In this document: piece by piece, positions 22,994 to 34,791 of the stretch
Numbering within the stretch: the stretch's first letter is position 1
Layout: each line of letters starts with the position of its first letter
Source: Ignelater luminosus
Lineage: Eukaryota > Arthropoda > Insecta > Coleoptera > Elateridae
Length of the DNA stretch: 64,000 bases
Direction of reading: 5' to 3'
Assembly (NCBI GenBank): GCA_011009095.1
Contig: VTPC01091253.1
Span: 333,863-397,862 of the forward strand
The notes under the pieces: model-generated
What the model was told of the DNA's origin: nothing
Databases searched by the model: none
What the model saw: only the letters and a program-made list of their open reading frames with translations
Translations under genes and position numbers: made by a program

Positions 22994-23367
22994 TTTTGTT
23001 TCTGCTGTAGAACTAACACAAAACGATTCTTATGTGCAATTTACACAAAATTGTTTATGTTCCACATGGAATTAAATCGCCTTTAAGACAATTTATTCTG
23101 CACGTAACCAAACACGTGCTCTTTGCGTTTAGCAGCAATTATAATAAAGATAAGTTTCTGTTTGGAATTATCTATATGTGCAACAAACACGTATTGCACA
23201 TAGTTTTCTGATAAATTTGACATACAAACACTAATGAACTGTAGCAAAATATGATAAAACCAAAGTGCAAACATGTACTTATATATAACTTGAATTTTCT
23301 TTATAAAAAATGTAATAACTTCCTAAATAAAACTTTGGCAGTGGAGGGGACTTGCTAACCGCTCGTT

Positions 23368-23445
23368 CCAGGAGGTATTCAATGAACAGAACACCAAAAG
23401 AGCAAATAGCAATAGTTTAGCCCTTCCTCGGGATATTGATGTCCA
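23368..23445. repeat. dispersed repeat shared with 61518-61600
   Basis: GGAGGTATTCAATGAACAGAACACCAAAAGAG...AATAGTTTAGCCCTTCCTCGGGA-type sequence recurs in the same orientation near 61518 (GGAGGCGTTCGGTAAACGGA, then CCCCAAAAGAACACC and AGTAGTTTAACCTCCTCC). Identity is moderate. The origin is unknown. Confidence 0.6.
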
Positions 23446-23670
23446 TTGGGCAGTACTGGGAAGGGAGAGTGTTGCATCCGGTACCTAAGAAGCCCAGACG
23501 TAGGGCGATTCCGAGCAGCAAAGTGGAAGCCGAACTCAACCCATAACTGATGTCTAAACGCTATAGTGTAACTATTTAGGTGCACAATACTTTTGTAAAG
23601 TTGGCCCAGTTTGACTATGAGCACCTAATATCAGTTTGTTGTCCGTTGCGTCTTTTGCAACTTCCTCAAT

Positions 23671-23671
23671 T

Positions 23672-23708
<37 letters not shown>
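23671..23708. repeat. compound (CT)n(GC)n microsatellite
   Basis: About 24 bases of CT repeats pass directly into about 14 bases of alternating GC. The alternating GC part could adopt Z-form DNA, but no function is implied by the sequence. Confidence 0.95.
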
Positions 23709-25066
23709 TTGTTTCCTTCTAATCCAGCGTGTGACTTAATCCAAAAGGAAATGATGTGGACTTGAGGTTAGTTTCTATGCCTGACTTTTCACAGTCGTGG
23801 TTGAGTCTATGTCTTTGGATAGAAATGTTGGGTTAGCTTATTACCAACACTTAACTTAAAATAGTTAAATTTCAAAGTTGGGTTCAACAATGAATGATAA
23901 CTAGCTCAAAATGAAATTTGGTGCTTGATCCAAAATATTTGAATAAATACTCAAATTAATGCAAAATTTCCAAAAATTACTATTCTTCTGAAGGATTTAA
24001 ATTCTTTGAAATCAAAATGTAGCCGTAGAATGAGTATGGGATTCGAAGAAGCCCTGAAGAAAGACCAATAAATAGTCCAGATATTACTGCCCTGCATGAA
24101 GATCAAAGTTTCTAAAAACGTCATTTTTTTGAAAAGTTTAGAAGGAATGGGATTGGAAGAAACTCTGAATGAAGATCAATAAATAGCATAAATATTCACT
24201 GTTTAGCATTAACATCATGCGGATCAGACACGTCTGCTTAATGCTCTGGACCCTACGAGAAATCTAGTTGACAAGGACGGAAAGAAGCTGACAGTCTTAC
24301 CAGATCTTACCAGATTTAGATTTTTTTTACTCTTTTGTACCATTCCCGCTTGATGGTTCACAACGTCTGGGTGGTTTTACAATCTTATCTCAATCATCAC
24401 CTGTCGTACTAATTTGTGAACGAGTGTAATGAGTAAAATACTCGTTGGTTATCACTTACATTTATTAAAAGCAGAAACGCAACCAAAACAAAAATATCAT
24501 CTTTATCAATTCTGAACATCATTGTAATACCTGGCGCTGCTTTAGTTCTTGTTTAGTATTTTGATTCTAAATAGCTGTAGGAAACGAATAACAGGGGGGA
24601 CCTATTTGGATGGACACAATTGTTTGCCTTTTTTCAACAATTGGGGTAGCATAGAACTTTTCCGTCTGCCCTTCCGTTAATAAACGCGGTAAACGCAGGT
24701 AAAGAGTTGATGCCATTTCCGGCGAAAATGGACTTACGTGAGAGTGTTATGCCCTTCCTCCGTACCTATGCTCAAGGCCTCCGACTGATTATCCGGGGTG
24801 ATTTTTTTATTTTGTTTAATGGCCTATGCCAAAGGACTAAAAATGGGCAGATAGAGGAATTGGGTAGCTAAGTTTGTCTAATAATTTTTCGTATCCTCCC
24901 GGTTTGGCTCACATTATCTGTTATAGCTACTGTGTATCGTATCTCGTTTGATGTTTATAAAACAAACTTCAAGTAAACAATTTTGCTAGAAATTGCATAT
25001 AAGAACCGTTCGATTTGGAAAGAATCCAGTTATTCACATCATCATGTAACAAAAACAAACATGAAG

Positions 25067-25129
25067 GTTTTGATTGCAGTTTTGGTCTTGTGCATGATTT
25101 AAAGTTTATTAATGGGAGGTAGCCAAGGG
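25067..25129 (+). pseudogene. decayed signal-peptide exon related to the 22993 peptide gene
   Basis: ATG AAG GTT TTG ATT GCA GTT TTG GTC TTG reads MKVLIAVLVLCMI, followed by an in-frame TAA, then SLLMGGSQG up to a GTAAGT donor at about 25130. It aligns with MKIILAVLVW..LLQTLVMG of the minus-strand peptide gene at 22993, including the position of the donor. No second exon with cysteines follows: the next acceptor-like TTTGCAG (about 25228) leads into a TATAG repeat. It is therefore a broken inverted duplicate of the peptide gene's first exon. Confidence 0.65.
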
Positions 25130-25934
25130 TAAGTTTTATTTTTCTCATGTTTAGATTATGCTGAAAATGACTAGTAATAAAACTCGAAAAACTTATTAAT
25201 GAATACCTACCCAATCTTTATTTGCAGATATAGTATAGTATAGTACTAAATATCAATCACTTAGTTGTGATACTCGTAAGGATCTTACAAATGATTAGGC
25301 AAAATGCAACAAGAGGCTACTCTGTACCTTGAACTAGATGAAAATATGAAGTTGCACTTATTAAAACATTTATGTTAGAATGTGTAAATGTAATACATTG
25401 TCTCAAATAAACAATAATTTGAATTTTTACTTTGAACATGTATACAGGATGTCCCAACCGCGCGGTGTGTAATTGGAGAATGGCATCATTATTTGTAGAA
25501 ATATCAAGAATTGCAACTAGGAAACGTTGCAAAGAACGGTTTTCTGTCTTTTCTAAAATTATTCTCAATTACACAGGGTGTTCCGTAAAAGAGTAACACG
25601 TAAGAATTAAAATTTACTTTAATGGAACACTGTATATTTTGTTATTTTCTTATCCAATTTTGATTACAATCATTATGTGGGCCTATTTGTTGTGAAATAA
25701 TCAAGGAACTTTATAATTTCACAACTTTGTTGAAGTAAAGGTAAATCTTGTGTCTTTAGAAATCTAGTTTTCTTGATTTTTTTAAATAAAACAACGAAAC
25801 ACGTCGTATATCTTGGTGTTTTTTTTATTTCTTAGTAATTGCTGGATGTAGCAGTGTAACTTTGCTATACATATTATAGTTATAGAGAATTATAGAGTGA
25901 AAGATGAATGTTTAACATAAATCTTTATTTTCAG
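25130..25934. other. spacer with MITE-end-like motifs
   Basis: TATACAGGATGTCCCAACCG at about 25441 and ACACAGGGTGTTCCGTAAAA at about 25573 resemble the termini of the element at 27172, but matching inverted partners were not found. The spacer ends in the acceptor TTTATTTTCAG of exon C. Confidence 0.45.
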
Positions 25935-26925
25935 ATTATCCGATATGTCCAAGGATAATATACACATGGTATTTTTCAAACAGGATACCAACAGTGCAGA
26001 AAATGCAGAAGTATATGACACAAAAGAAGATAAAATAAATAAAAAAACAAATGCTACAAATACACAAGGCAGTAAGAAATGTCCTATTTGTTCCAAAGAA
26101 TTTAACACCAACGCTTACTTGAGAAAACATGTGAAAAGACACAGTACAGAGAGACCATTTAAATGTCCAATTTGTGAAGTCAGTTTTAAGTTTAAAGATG
26201 ATCTTAGAAAGCATTCAGTAGTTCATAGTGAACGAGGACAATTCGAATGTGATATTTGCTCGAAAAAATTCAAATCAAGGGTTGGATTGACCGGTCACAA
26301 GATACGTCATACACAAGACTTTCGTATAACATGCCACATTTGTAACAAAGGATTTGTATATCCAAGCGAATTGAAAACCCACATTACAGCATATCACGAG
26401 AATTTGGGTTGTAGATGTGAGGTGTGTGGAAAAATATCGAAAACACGCGATGCTCTCAAAAAGCACATGATGATTCATGAAGTAAATTATGTAAACAATA
26501 AGAAATGTAAATGTTGCTTCTGTGGAAAGACATATTATAAGAATAGATCCTTAAAGGCCCATATGATGACTCACACAGGAGAAAGGGCAGCCGTGTGTCA
26601 CATTTGCGGGAAAACATTTGCTAGCAATAATGGTTTACAAAAGCACATGCTTGCACATCAAGGTTTAAAGCCAGTACAGTGTGACGAATGCGGAAAGAAA
26701 TTTGCAAATAAATCAAATTTGGTTGTTCACATTCGTTCACACACTGGGGAGAAACCTTATAAATGCCCTTATTGTCCGAAATCGTTTACTCAACGACCTC
26801 CTTTGGTAATCCACATGAGAAATCATACAGGAGAAAGACCTTATGGCTGTGATTTATGTCAGGAACGTTTTACCAGTAAAACTTCTTTGAATTTGCACCA
26901 GAAAAGTCAACATAATCTCATATAA
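25935..26925 (+). CDS. C2H2 zinc-finger terminal exon C, 10 fingers
   Basis: One leftover base (A), then [17 protein letters not shown] and a hydrophilic, Lys/Asn-rich leader of about 45 residues, longer than in A and B. Ten fingers follow, from [19 protein letters not shown] to [19 protein letters not shown], in about 329 residues. The last three fingers use canonical [16 protein letters not shown] linkers and the [21 protein letters not shown] form shared with exons F, G and K, so C links the A/B group to the downstream array. The ATG at 25945 lies three codons past the acceptor, so self-initiation is not excluded. AATAAA at 27072. Confidence 0.9.
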
Positions 26926-27171
26926 AGACTTCTAATTTTCTTTTATTATTTTGTAATAATTTAGTCTAGTTAATATCGTGTAGTATGTTTTGTAGTTTAT
27001 CTGGATTTATTAGAAATGTTATTCAAATGATTTTTATAGATAGTTCTGTCTTGTATTAATGTAGAAAAATGAATAAAATATTTAAACTTTAAAAATTGGA
27101 AGTTACCTTTCCATTTCTAATGATTGAATTAAATGTAATTTTGTACCGCACTACAATCATTTAAAACAAAA

Positions 27172-27884
27172 TACAGGGTGTTTCATTAATAATTGGAAAT
27201 ATTTTAACTGTAGAATCTTGAGCTCAAAATATTAAGATTTAACCCAAATCACTTAGATAAAATGTGGCTCCTTACTGAGTTACAGGGTGTTTTATTTACA
27301 AATTTAAAGACTATTTGTACCCAATACTTTAAAACTATTTGACGTATCCTTGTTATACTTGGCAGAAAGTGTAAGTACTGTACACTCTACTACATTATGT
27401 TAAACAAACGTTTCTGGCTACTACCAGAGGCGTACGATAGGGGCAAGTGAATGGTTGACCCTTCCCAGATTCTACGCCACTGGCGGAATTGCCATTTTAG
27501 CACAATTTTTCGATTCACCAATACTTTCTATGTAAATAACATACTCTTCATTCATAGCGATATAGTCATTATTTCTCGAGATATTTAAAGTTAATAATGA
27601 AGCGGCACAGTTATTTGATTTTAATGTGTATTAATTATGTCAGTGTTTTTGGGTCATAGAATTGCATTTATTACGCAAATGAAACTTTAATCCCTATTAG
27701 CAACAAAAGATAGTGTTATTTATTAAAATTTCTTGAATCGAATAGTTTTTAAATTTTTAAATAGAACACCCTGTAACTCAGTAAGGAGCCACATTTTATC
27801 TAAGTGATTTGGGTTAAATCTTAATATTTTGAGCTCAGGATTCTACAGTTAAAATATTTCCAATTATTAATGAAACACCATGTA
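27172..27884. mobile_element. long-TIR MITE, 713 bp, TA-flanked
   Basis: The left end TACAGGGTGTTTCATTAATA, then AATATTTTAACTGTAGAATC and so on to GAGTTACAGGGTGTTTTATT (27172-27316), is repeated as its reverse complement at 27745-27884. The arms are about 145 bases and differ at only a few positions. The interior holds no transposase frame. It resembles TA-targeting Tc1/mariner-type non-autonomous elements. It lies about 95 bases past the AATAAA of exon C. Confidence 0.85.
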
Positions 27885-29619
27885 GAAACATGCGGAAATA
27901 AGGTCGTCTTACCGTGACTACTAGCAAAGGTTTGAATAGCCAAGAAAAAAACTTTGACATAAATCTACAAGTCAACAAGATTTATAAGAAACATAAATTT
28001 ATCACAGACATCTATGCCAGTTACAGGCATGACCTTCGCAAATTATTGTTGATAAAATATTCTTATACAATGTAGAATTATATAGATCAACCAATCTCTT
28101 TAATCGAGAAAAATGTCACATTCACGCCTTGATTAAATCAAGTACAAGCTAAGTATTGAAAATAGACAGTTCTTAACACAAATTATAGTGGCATAGCTGG
28201 AAAAGACCTTCCGTCGTTCAGCGTAAAAATATTCTAAGCCAAGAAAAGTATGTTCGAGTTCAACAGTGAGATTTCTTTTAAAAGATCAACAGACTGTTCT
28301 TGATGGGCTTTGAAAGCCCGTCTTTGGTGCTGAGATCAAACATTCCAATTCTCTTCAATATTTTCCAAAATCAGTACTCAGCTGGGCTTGCATGGATTTG
28401 TTTTTCTAATGGCACCACGTGCTGATTTCGGTTTCGTCGGTAATCGTGAGACATCACTACAAGTTTATAGTCTTCGTCTGCCTCATTGATTCTCATCAAC
28501 GCTCTTTCGAACGGATAATTTCATTTTGATCGAGAAGACTCATAAGAGAATTAAATCTCAAATCTGCACGGGTTTGGAATTAATGCTACACTAGCGTTTA
28601 CCGATAATGTGGTCTTCGGCGATCTACATTTGTTTTTAAAGGAATTGTTCTGAGGTGTTGTTGAACGTCAACATTCTTGACTGTATCTAGAAGGCTTATC
28701 CATTCTAGTTTAACGATTACATTCTCGAACCGACTGTTCACACTATGGTTAAGATAAATGCCAGCACAGCATCAGCTCTTAACAAACATCAACGCAATTT
28801 ATCGCTGGTTTAGTCTCCCGACCCGCTAACTGCGTATTATTCAGTATCTACGTGCAGCGTGGATAGAAACTCGATATGAATTTGCCGCCATTCAATCCTC
28901 TGATCGACGAACTGCTTCCCTTCTTTAGAACAACTAGTTGTATCATAGAAGATCCGTCGCAACATCTAGTAAAACAATAGTGAGAACCACTGGTGCGCAC
29001 TACAATAACAACAATGAGGAGTTGCCATTTCGGGAAACAATACCATCGAGGCACCACCAATCCCATCAATATTGCAACCTGTTCGTGTGATATATATTCC
29101 GCGTTCACTGCAAGCTGACTGTCATGTAACGATCTACTAAAAGAGGAGTTTACTCCTAAAATGATTGTATAATGGTTAGCCATATCAATCGGACACCTTA
29201 ACCCAAGTACCCATATCTAACATTTAAATAGTCTGGTTTCTTCGCGGAACTTACAACTTTTATCACAGTTGCGTCAGGTGAAAGAGGATTATGACAGCGC
29301 GCATTTTGGGTAGAATATGAAAGCACGCACTGAATAGGATGAAGGGTGTCCGAGGACGAGGGCGGCGGCGCCGCTAAACGTCGACAATGCTCACCAGAAA
29401 GTGACAATTGACAATTGATGAGACTTTCTCATGTCTAAAGTAGTTACGTAGCTCTGACGTCACGGTGACGCAAATGCGTTTGGAGTGTTTTCTGTCTTCG
29501 ATGCTATGACGTCGCGACGTGGCGTAATGCCTGAGCAGATTATTAGAATCATTGTAATTAGGATAATGAGTTGTATAGAGATGAGAGTTTCTTTGTGAGA
29601 GATGGTAGTATTTCACAGA
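27885..29619. other. spacer, nothing recognised
   Basis: More GC-balanced than the regions around it, particularly 29340-29500 (GACGAGGGCGGCGGCGCCG and several CpG-rich blocks). Minus-strand frames at 28848-29616 show no recognisable domain. It could hold decayed mobile-element sequence or a regulatory CpG-rich patch. Confidence 0.4.
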
Positions 29620-30900
29620 TACGAGGGCGGTTCAGTAAGTACCCGTGTTTGACGACAGAAGGCGTTCCTGAGGGAAGTTGGTGTTATCATCGTGTGCTGC
29701 CATCTATCAAACGACGGTATAACAAATTGCAGACTGATTGATAGGTTAGTTTGGATTTGACAGCCATTTGAGTAAGACGTGTTTCGTGATTTTAGCTAAG
29801 ATGGAAAAAGAGCAGTATCGTTCGGTAATTCGCTTTCTGTTTTTGGATGGGAAAAAAATGCGAGGAGATAAAAGCAAAGTTGGATGCTGTTTATGGGGAC
29901 ACTTCGCCATCTATGACCACAATTAGATATTGGTTCAACGAATTTAAACGTGGGCGAACATCCGTTTTTGATGAGGAGCGACCAGGATGCCCGGCAGACG
30001 TGGTTACCGAGGAAATCATTCAAAAAGTCCACGACATGATTCTCGCTGATCGACGAACGAAAGTGCGCGAAGTAGCAGAGGCCGTAGGTGTGTCGACCGG
30101 AACGGCAATTAATATTTTACATGATAAGTTGGCGATGAAAAAATTGTCGGCGCGATGGGTGCCGCGATTGCTAACGGTGGACAACAAGCGGATGCGGCTG
30201 TTAACTTCGAAGCAGTGTTTGGAGCAATTTAAGCGAAATCCGAAGGAGTTTTTGCGTCGAGTTGTCACCGTTGATGAAACCTGGATTCATCATTACACAC
30301 CAGAGACTAAGCAACAATCAAAACAATGGATTTCCCCCGGTGAATCTGCTCCAAAGAAGGCGAAGATTGTTCCATCGGCCGGAAAGGTCATGGCGACGAT
30401 TTTTTGGGATGCGAACGGCGTCATCCTCATGGATTTTTTAGAAAAAGGAAGAACGATCACTGGACAATACTACAGTGAGTTATTAGACAGCTTCGACAAA
30501 AAATTGAAGGAGACACGGCCGCATTTGGCGAAAAAAGAAGGTGCTGTTTCACCACGATAACGCACCAGCACATTCATCCGGAGTTGTCGCCGCCAAACTG
30601 CATGAATTGCGTTATGAATTGCTGCCGCACCCCCCGTATTCACCCGATCTGGCTCCCTGCGACTTTTTCTTGTTTCCTAACATGAAGAAATGGCTCGCGG
30701 GAAAAAAATTTAGCTCAAACGAGGAAGTCATCGCCGAGATAGAGGCGTATTTTGGAGAGTTCGACAAATCCTATTTTTTGGAGGGGTTAAAAAAATGGCA
30801 GCAACGTTGGGAGAAGTGTATATTTCTAAAAGGAGACTATGTTGAAAAATAAAAAAAAAATTTTTGAAAAAAGTTTTATATCTTTTGCTATGATGACATT
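29620..30900 (+). mobile_element. mariner transposon, inactivated, 3' TIR not recognised
   Basis: The left end TACGAGGGCGGTTCAGTAAG is a mariner-type terminal repeat at a TA dinucleotide (29620-29621), about 180 bases before the transposase ATG. After the transposase stop (30852) I could not find a clear inverted copy of that end: TCAAACGTGTCCCC near 30907 matches only its inner six bases. The right limit is therefore approximate. The GC content is visibly higher than in neighbouring sequence, which suggests a fairly recent arrival. Confidence 0.9.
29801..30852 (+). pseudogene. mariner transposase with two frameshifts
   Basis: The reading begins MEKEQYRSVIRFLF at 29801. It shifts frame in a run of seven As (29852-29858), and continues CEEIKAKLDAVYGD with the N-terminal helix-turn-helix region, including WFNEFKRGRTSVFDEERPG. 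The first catalytic Asp is in VTVDETWIHHY. A second shift lies in a run of six As (30531-30536), just before FHHDNAPAHS with the second Asp. The third Asp lies 34 residues later in SPDLAPCDFFLFP, giving the mariner D,D34D signature. Each break is consistent with one extra A, so the copy is either recently dead or shows homopolymer errors in the assembly. All motifs are otherwise intact. Confidence 0.92.
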
Positions 30901-31603
30901 AGGAAAATCAAACGTGTCCCCATGCCTCTGATACAAAGTAGGCTGCTGTAGGAGCTCGAAAGTTTTTCTTTAATCACGAACGGACTTTTGGGAAAGGTTG
31001 AAGTAAGGACGGGATAAAAGATAATAAAATTCCTGTTTCGGTAATTACCTCCACCACTAAGGAAAATTACGGAAAACCATCATGAAGACAGTCGCTTCAG
31101 GTATGATCACATGTGTTAACATACATACAGATCCACTCAATTATTGATTCCTGGAAGAGGCGAAAGAATGGGAAGAACCTCAACCACGATGTACGCGTGT
31201 ATCAAAGGCACATATTTTGTATTATCTAACCTAGCCGATAGATGCTTTTCCATTTTATACAAGATAGTACAGCTATCTTAATTTCTTATTAGGTGTTCTT
31301 AAGGAAAGGCGCCCATCTTGAATTTCATGGTCCCAAGTCATATCTATTTGTTCATAATCACGATACTTCATAGAACTAAAAAATACTGAGTTGTTCATGA
31401 TATCAGCAAAAATGATGTAGACATTGAATTGCTTTTATGTTTATCAATAGAGAAATAGCAGGAAAAGGAGGCAGCACACCGATTGAAGAACACTCAGAGA
31501 CTGATTCGATTTGTTGTAAGTAATCAAATTTTAGAAATTCTTAATAAATGCCATCTATATTCAAGAGAACTTAACAGTAATAATCATGTATTACTGAACG
31601 AAA
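30901..31603. other. spacer, nothing recognised
   Basis: AT-rich sequence between the mariner copy and the decayed finger exon. No frame, repeat or RNA feature was recognised. Confidence 0.45.
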
Positions 31604-31868
31604 GCCTATAAAATATACAGAAATCTTGATATTCATATAAAGAAAATTCATGATGATGAGTCGGCGAAAATCGTATCGATTCGACATTTATCACGGCGCA
31701 ATAATAACAATTGCAATTTATTTGCAATGTTTGCCCGAAAAGGTTTACGTTTGAAAATCAATTAAAACATCACACGACTCGTCACGAAAAACAACTCACT
31801 GTAACGTGTCCAACTTGCAGTAAACCATTTCGCTACAAATCTGAGGACGAAAACAGAGTCAGCTTCTG
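31604..31868 (+). pseudogene. relic of a C2H2 finger exon
   Basis: AYKIYRNLDIHIKKIH (31604 onward) matches the [16 protein letters not shown] finger of exon D. After an internal deletion, CNVCPKRFTFENQLKHH-TRH and [15 protein letters not shown] (31726-31850) match D's [21 protein letters not shown] and [17 protein letters not shown], then a TGA at 31866. Most of the exon is gone. The sequence following it (31990-32225) matches the 3' flank of exon D (36870-37105), so a whole exon-plus-flank unit once stood here. Confidence 0.8.
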
Positions 31869-34791
31869 AAACGTCGCGACAAAATATCGCAACAGAGTGT
31901 GGCAATAGCCCAATTAACACCCCAAAGAGAATAATGTGCTATCTAAAAACGAGCTAAACAATTTCAAATGCCATCATGACGTTTCCGCATTAGGTTTCTA
32001 TGTACAAGTCTATGCAGTGACACATTGTTTTCTCAACATCTCGTCGTTTGCTGTAAAAACAAGTGGCCTGGTCAGCCACTCAAAAAAATGAAGTGTGGAG
32101 AATGTTCGTTTACCTAATTCAGCTAAGATCAAAATGAAGTTCATTAAGAAAAACCTAGAAGGCTTAGAAACTTCTAAACTACGTCAAAACATGGGAAAGA
32201 GTTGGGGTATTACTTTTCAAGTATTTTGCTAATTGTACATGGTAATGTGATGACGAAGAGAAATCAAAATAACTCATACAGTCATAATCACATTCTGGCA
32301 TTTTTCCTCTGACCGCAGGCCGTTGTTTTCCCGTTCCAGTCGGCATCGAACCTTTGTTGCAGAGTCACAGACATCCGTATGGAACGTTTCTACCGCTCTG
32401 CGGTCCGACGGACGTCCATACACTTGAGATAGGCTATTGTCGCATTTTATGCTGTTCATGCCTTTCTGATGGATCCACATCGCGAACGTCTCTCTGAATA
32501 CACACCTAGCAGATCTATGTTCTACCGTCTGCTACTGGCTTCACTTCACAACGCTAATAACCGCCCGACACCATGGTCCCAACATACGAATACCAACAGG
32601 CATCTTTCATTACAGTCCCGTCTGTTTTGCCCGCTCTATAATAATAGGAAAAGAATAGTAGCATGGCGTAGCATAGGTTTGCAGGTGGTGAGGTTGATGC
32701 TGCCGACGTTCTATCCGTCTTATGGTGAGAACACGACGTGGAGTTGGAAGAGGTAGCGGCCGGTAGGAGTAAACGGTGGGCAATGGCAGGAAAGGGGCTT
32801 CGCGAGGTGTTCGGATTGCAGACAATCTAGGGAGTACGGTGAAGAAGTAAACATCCGGTACCAATAGTCGCGCTTCTCTTCAGGACTTGCTGACCCACCT
32901 TAATACATACACCGGTGGGATGGATGACCTAAGGGGACAATGAGGACTGACCAGGGAAGAAACTACTGCACAACGTTTACGCCGATAGGACACCACATGA
33001 AACTGTTTACAACTACTCATACCGAGGAACTAGCGATTCACATTCGCGAAACCATCGTGGATACTACGCGTCACCAATACTATCTTTGTACACAGCAAAC
33101 TTCACTTGTTTAATTCTGTATCTGAATATCTTAAGCTTTGACGGCAGTGTAGTGTTTTGATTCAGGAACGTGGACTTATGTGAAAAGTGTAAGTTTGCTA
33201 GACCGGTAGCTAAGTACATGTTAACTTTGCATAGTGTGAATGGTACAAACAGTGCGATATCACAGCAGAGCGACGCCGACGTGAGTTTGAACCTGGAACC
33301 AGGAAGATATTTTTCGGACCTAGGAGTTAATTTACGGGGCATATAACCCTAGAAGTTGATACCCAAATTTAAAAATAGAGTATAGAATATTTGACTGTTT
33401 CACGAAGTAGTGCGGCAATTTCTCACTGTTATAGTGTTACGAGGCGATGGTTCTTGGACGTTCTTTGATTTTGCGGAGATTCTTTAGTATACTGGTCCAG
33501 AAGAGGAGAAACGCGGTTTGCGAATCTTGGGGTGAAGCGGTGACGAATTTGCATTGGATTTTTATCGACATTGTTCGTAGATGATGTGACGGAAGGCTCA
33601 AGTAAATGTAAGAATGGAATGCAGATTTGGGAAATTGGAATTACATCTTGACTGACTCGATGTAACACGCATCTCTCGCTTAAAGGGAATTCTCCCTTTT
33701 CACCCTATACGTGCGACAAAGCAAATACATTAGGACAGTACGGCACGTCGTACAAAAATAGTATGCTCGACTGCTCAAGCAGCAACACATGATGATTTCC
33801 AAGCAAAATTAGCACAGATGTGCACATTGTAATGCAGTATTCAGATTCAAAACGAAGAACCTACAAAGGAATTGGTTATTTAGCATCTTGCCAGTGACTT
33901 TGTGGTGGTGAACGCGGAATAGGGGTTACGAAGCAAGGAATATAGAGTGACGAATGTCTGGCGATAGAAAGCAGAGATTCACAGTTCCTGCGGATTGGGC
34001 GAATTAAAATGGTAGTGAATTCACTTTTATTAGTCAGTGCGGAGCGTGAATGTAGTCACGAGTGGTTAAGTGAACGGTGCTAAGTTGGCATACTTCGGCG
34101 ATGGCTCCGTAGAAATTACTGTTCCAGTGTTCACCTTCATCGCTTTACAGGGACTTACCGACTGAATCTTTCTTCCCAAGTACGGTACTAAGTCACCTTC
34201 CACCTACAAGCCGATCTCCATCGAGATACTTGAATTCAGACGGTCATCGCACTGATTAGTTCTCGTCGACTCACATCATGTATTGAATACTAGTGATACA
34301 ATTCAAGTTAATCACGGATTTAATTTCCACAACGCCGGTCATCGTTAAGAATTCTCTATATCGTGGGTACTTATATGAAATTCGTTCTCTATCGTAGTAA
34401 CTATAAATACGTATAGTAAAACGAAAATCTGCTACATATTAAGAAGCGGGCGAGTTTGGAAAGAAGTTTTGAGCAGACGGTTTAAATCTATTTGGGTATC
34501 GTAAGCTTTCGAGACAGTGCAGTACTGTGATTCACCAACGTCTTACTGCTTCATGTTCGTATTATTATGGACGTTACTGTATCATGCTTGATAGATAATG
34601 ACTTGAAAACTTAAAGGCATTTTCTTTGATTTGTTGTATATAATCCAAGTTAAAAAAATTTAAATAAATTCTGTTGTTAAAAATTTTCTTGTGTGTCGCC
34701 ATCTAGTGTCGCGTAGATATCTCTGCTAATATTTTATTGTTTCGTTTTCTGTTTACTTCCTATGTTTTAACATAAAGAATTCTGTTTTCAG
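31869..34791. repeat. paralogous spacer upstream of exon D
   Basis: Several blocks match other spacers in the same order: 31990-32225 with 36870-37105; 32340-32560 with 37250-37440 and 55985-56230; 33640-33760 with 42100-42220; and 34020-34440 with 42550-43470 (for example GGTACTAAGTCACCTTCCAC, and TTAAGAATTCTCTMTATCGTG). This shows that tandem duplication copied spacers as well as exons. Short open frames here have no recognisable domain. It ends in the acceptor AATTCTGTTTTCAG at 34791. Confidence 0.75.
33711..33753. repeat. conserved spacer element, copy 1
   Basis: GTGCGACAAAGCAAATACAT then TAGGACAGTACGGCACGTCG. This is one of six diverged copies of a motif close to GYGCGRCAAAGCRAGTACAT-TAGAACGGTACGACAYG found in the spacers of the finger-exon array. 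It is better conserved than the spacer around it. The role is unknown. Confidence 0.65.

Larger units (their letters stand above)
22994..25066. other. spacer with microsatellite and dispersed repeat
   Basis: Holds the CT/GC microsatellite and a dispersed repeat (23368-23445), listed separately. The rest shows only short frames without recognisable domains. Confidence 0.45.

Noticed and set aside
24460-24522. Minus-strand ATGATG frame (MMFRIDKDDIFVLVAFLLLI) ending at a GTAAGT donor, like a signal-peptide exon
   Set aside because: The charged stretch before the hydrophobic part is unusual for a signal peptide, and I found no in-phase second exon with cysteines nearby.
29198-29616. Minus-strand frames in the GC-richer patch before mariner
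   Set aside because: No domain, start context or repeat identity; the GC richness alone does not support a gene.
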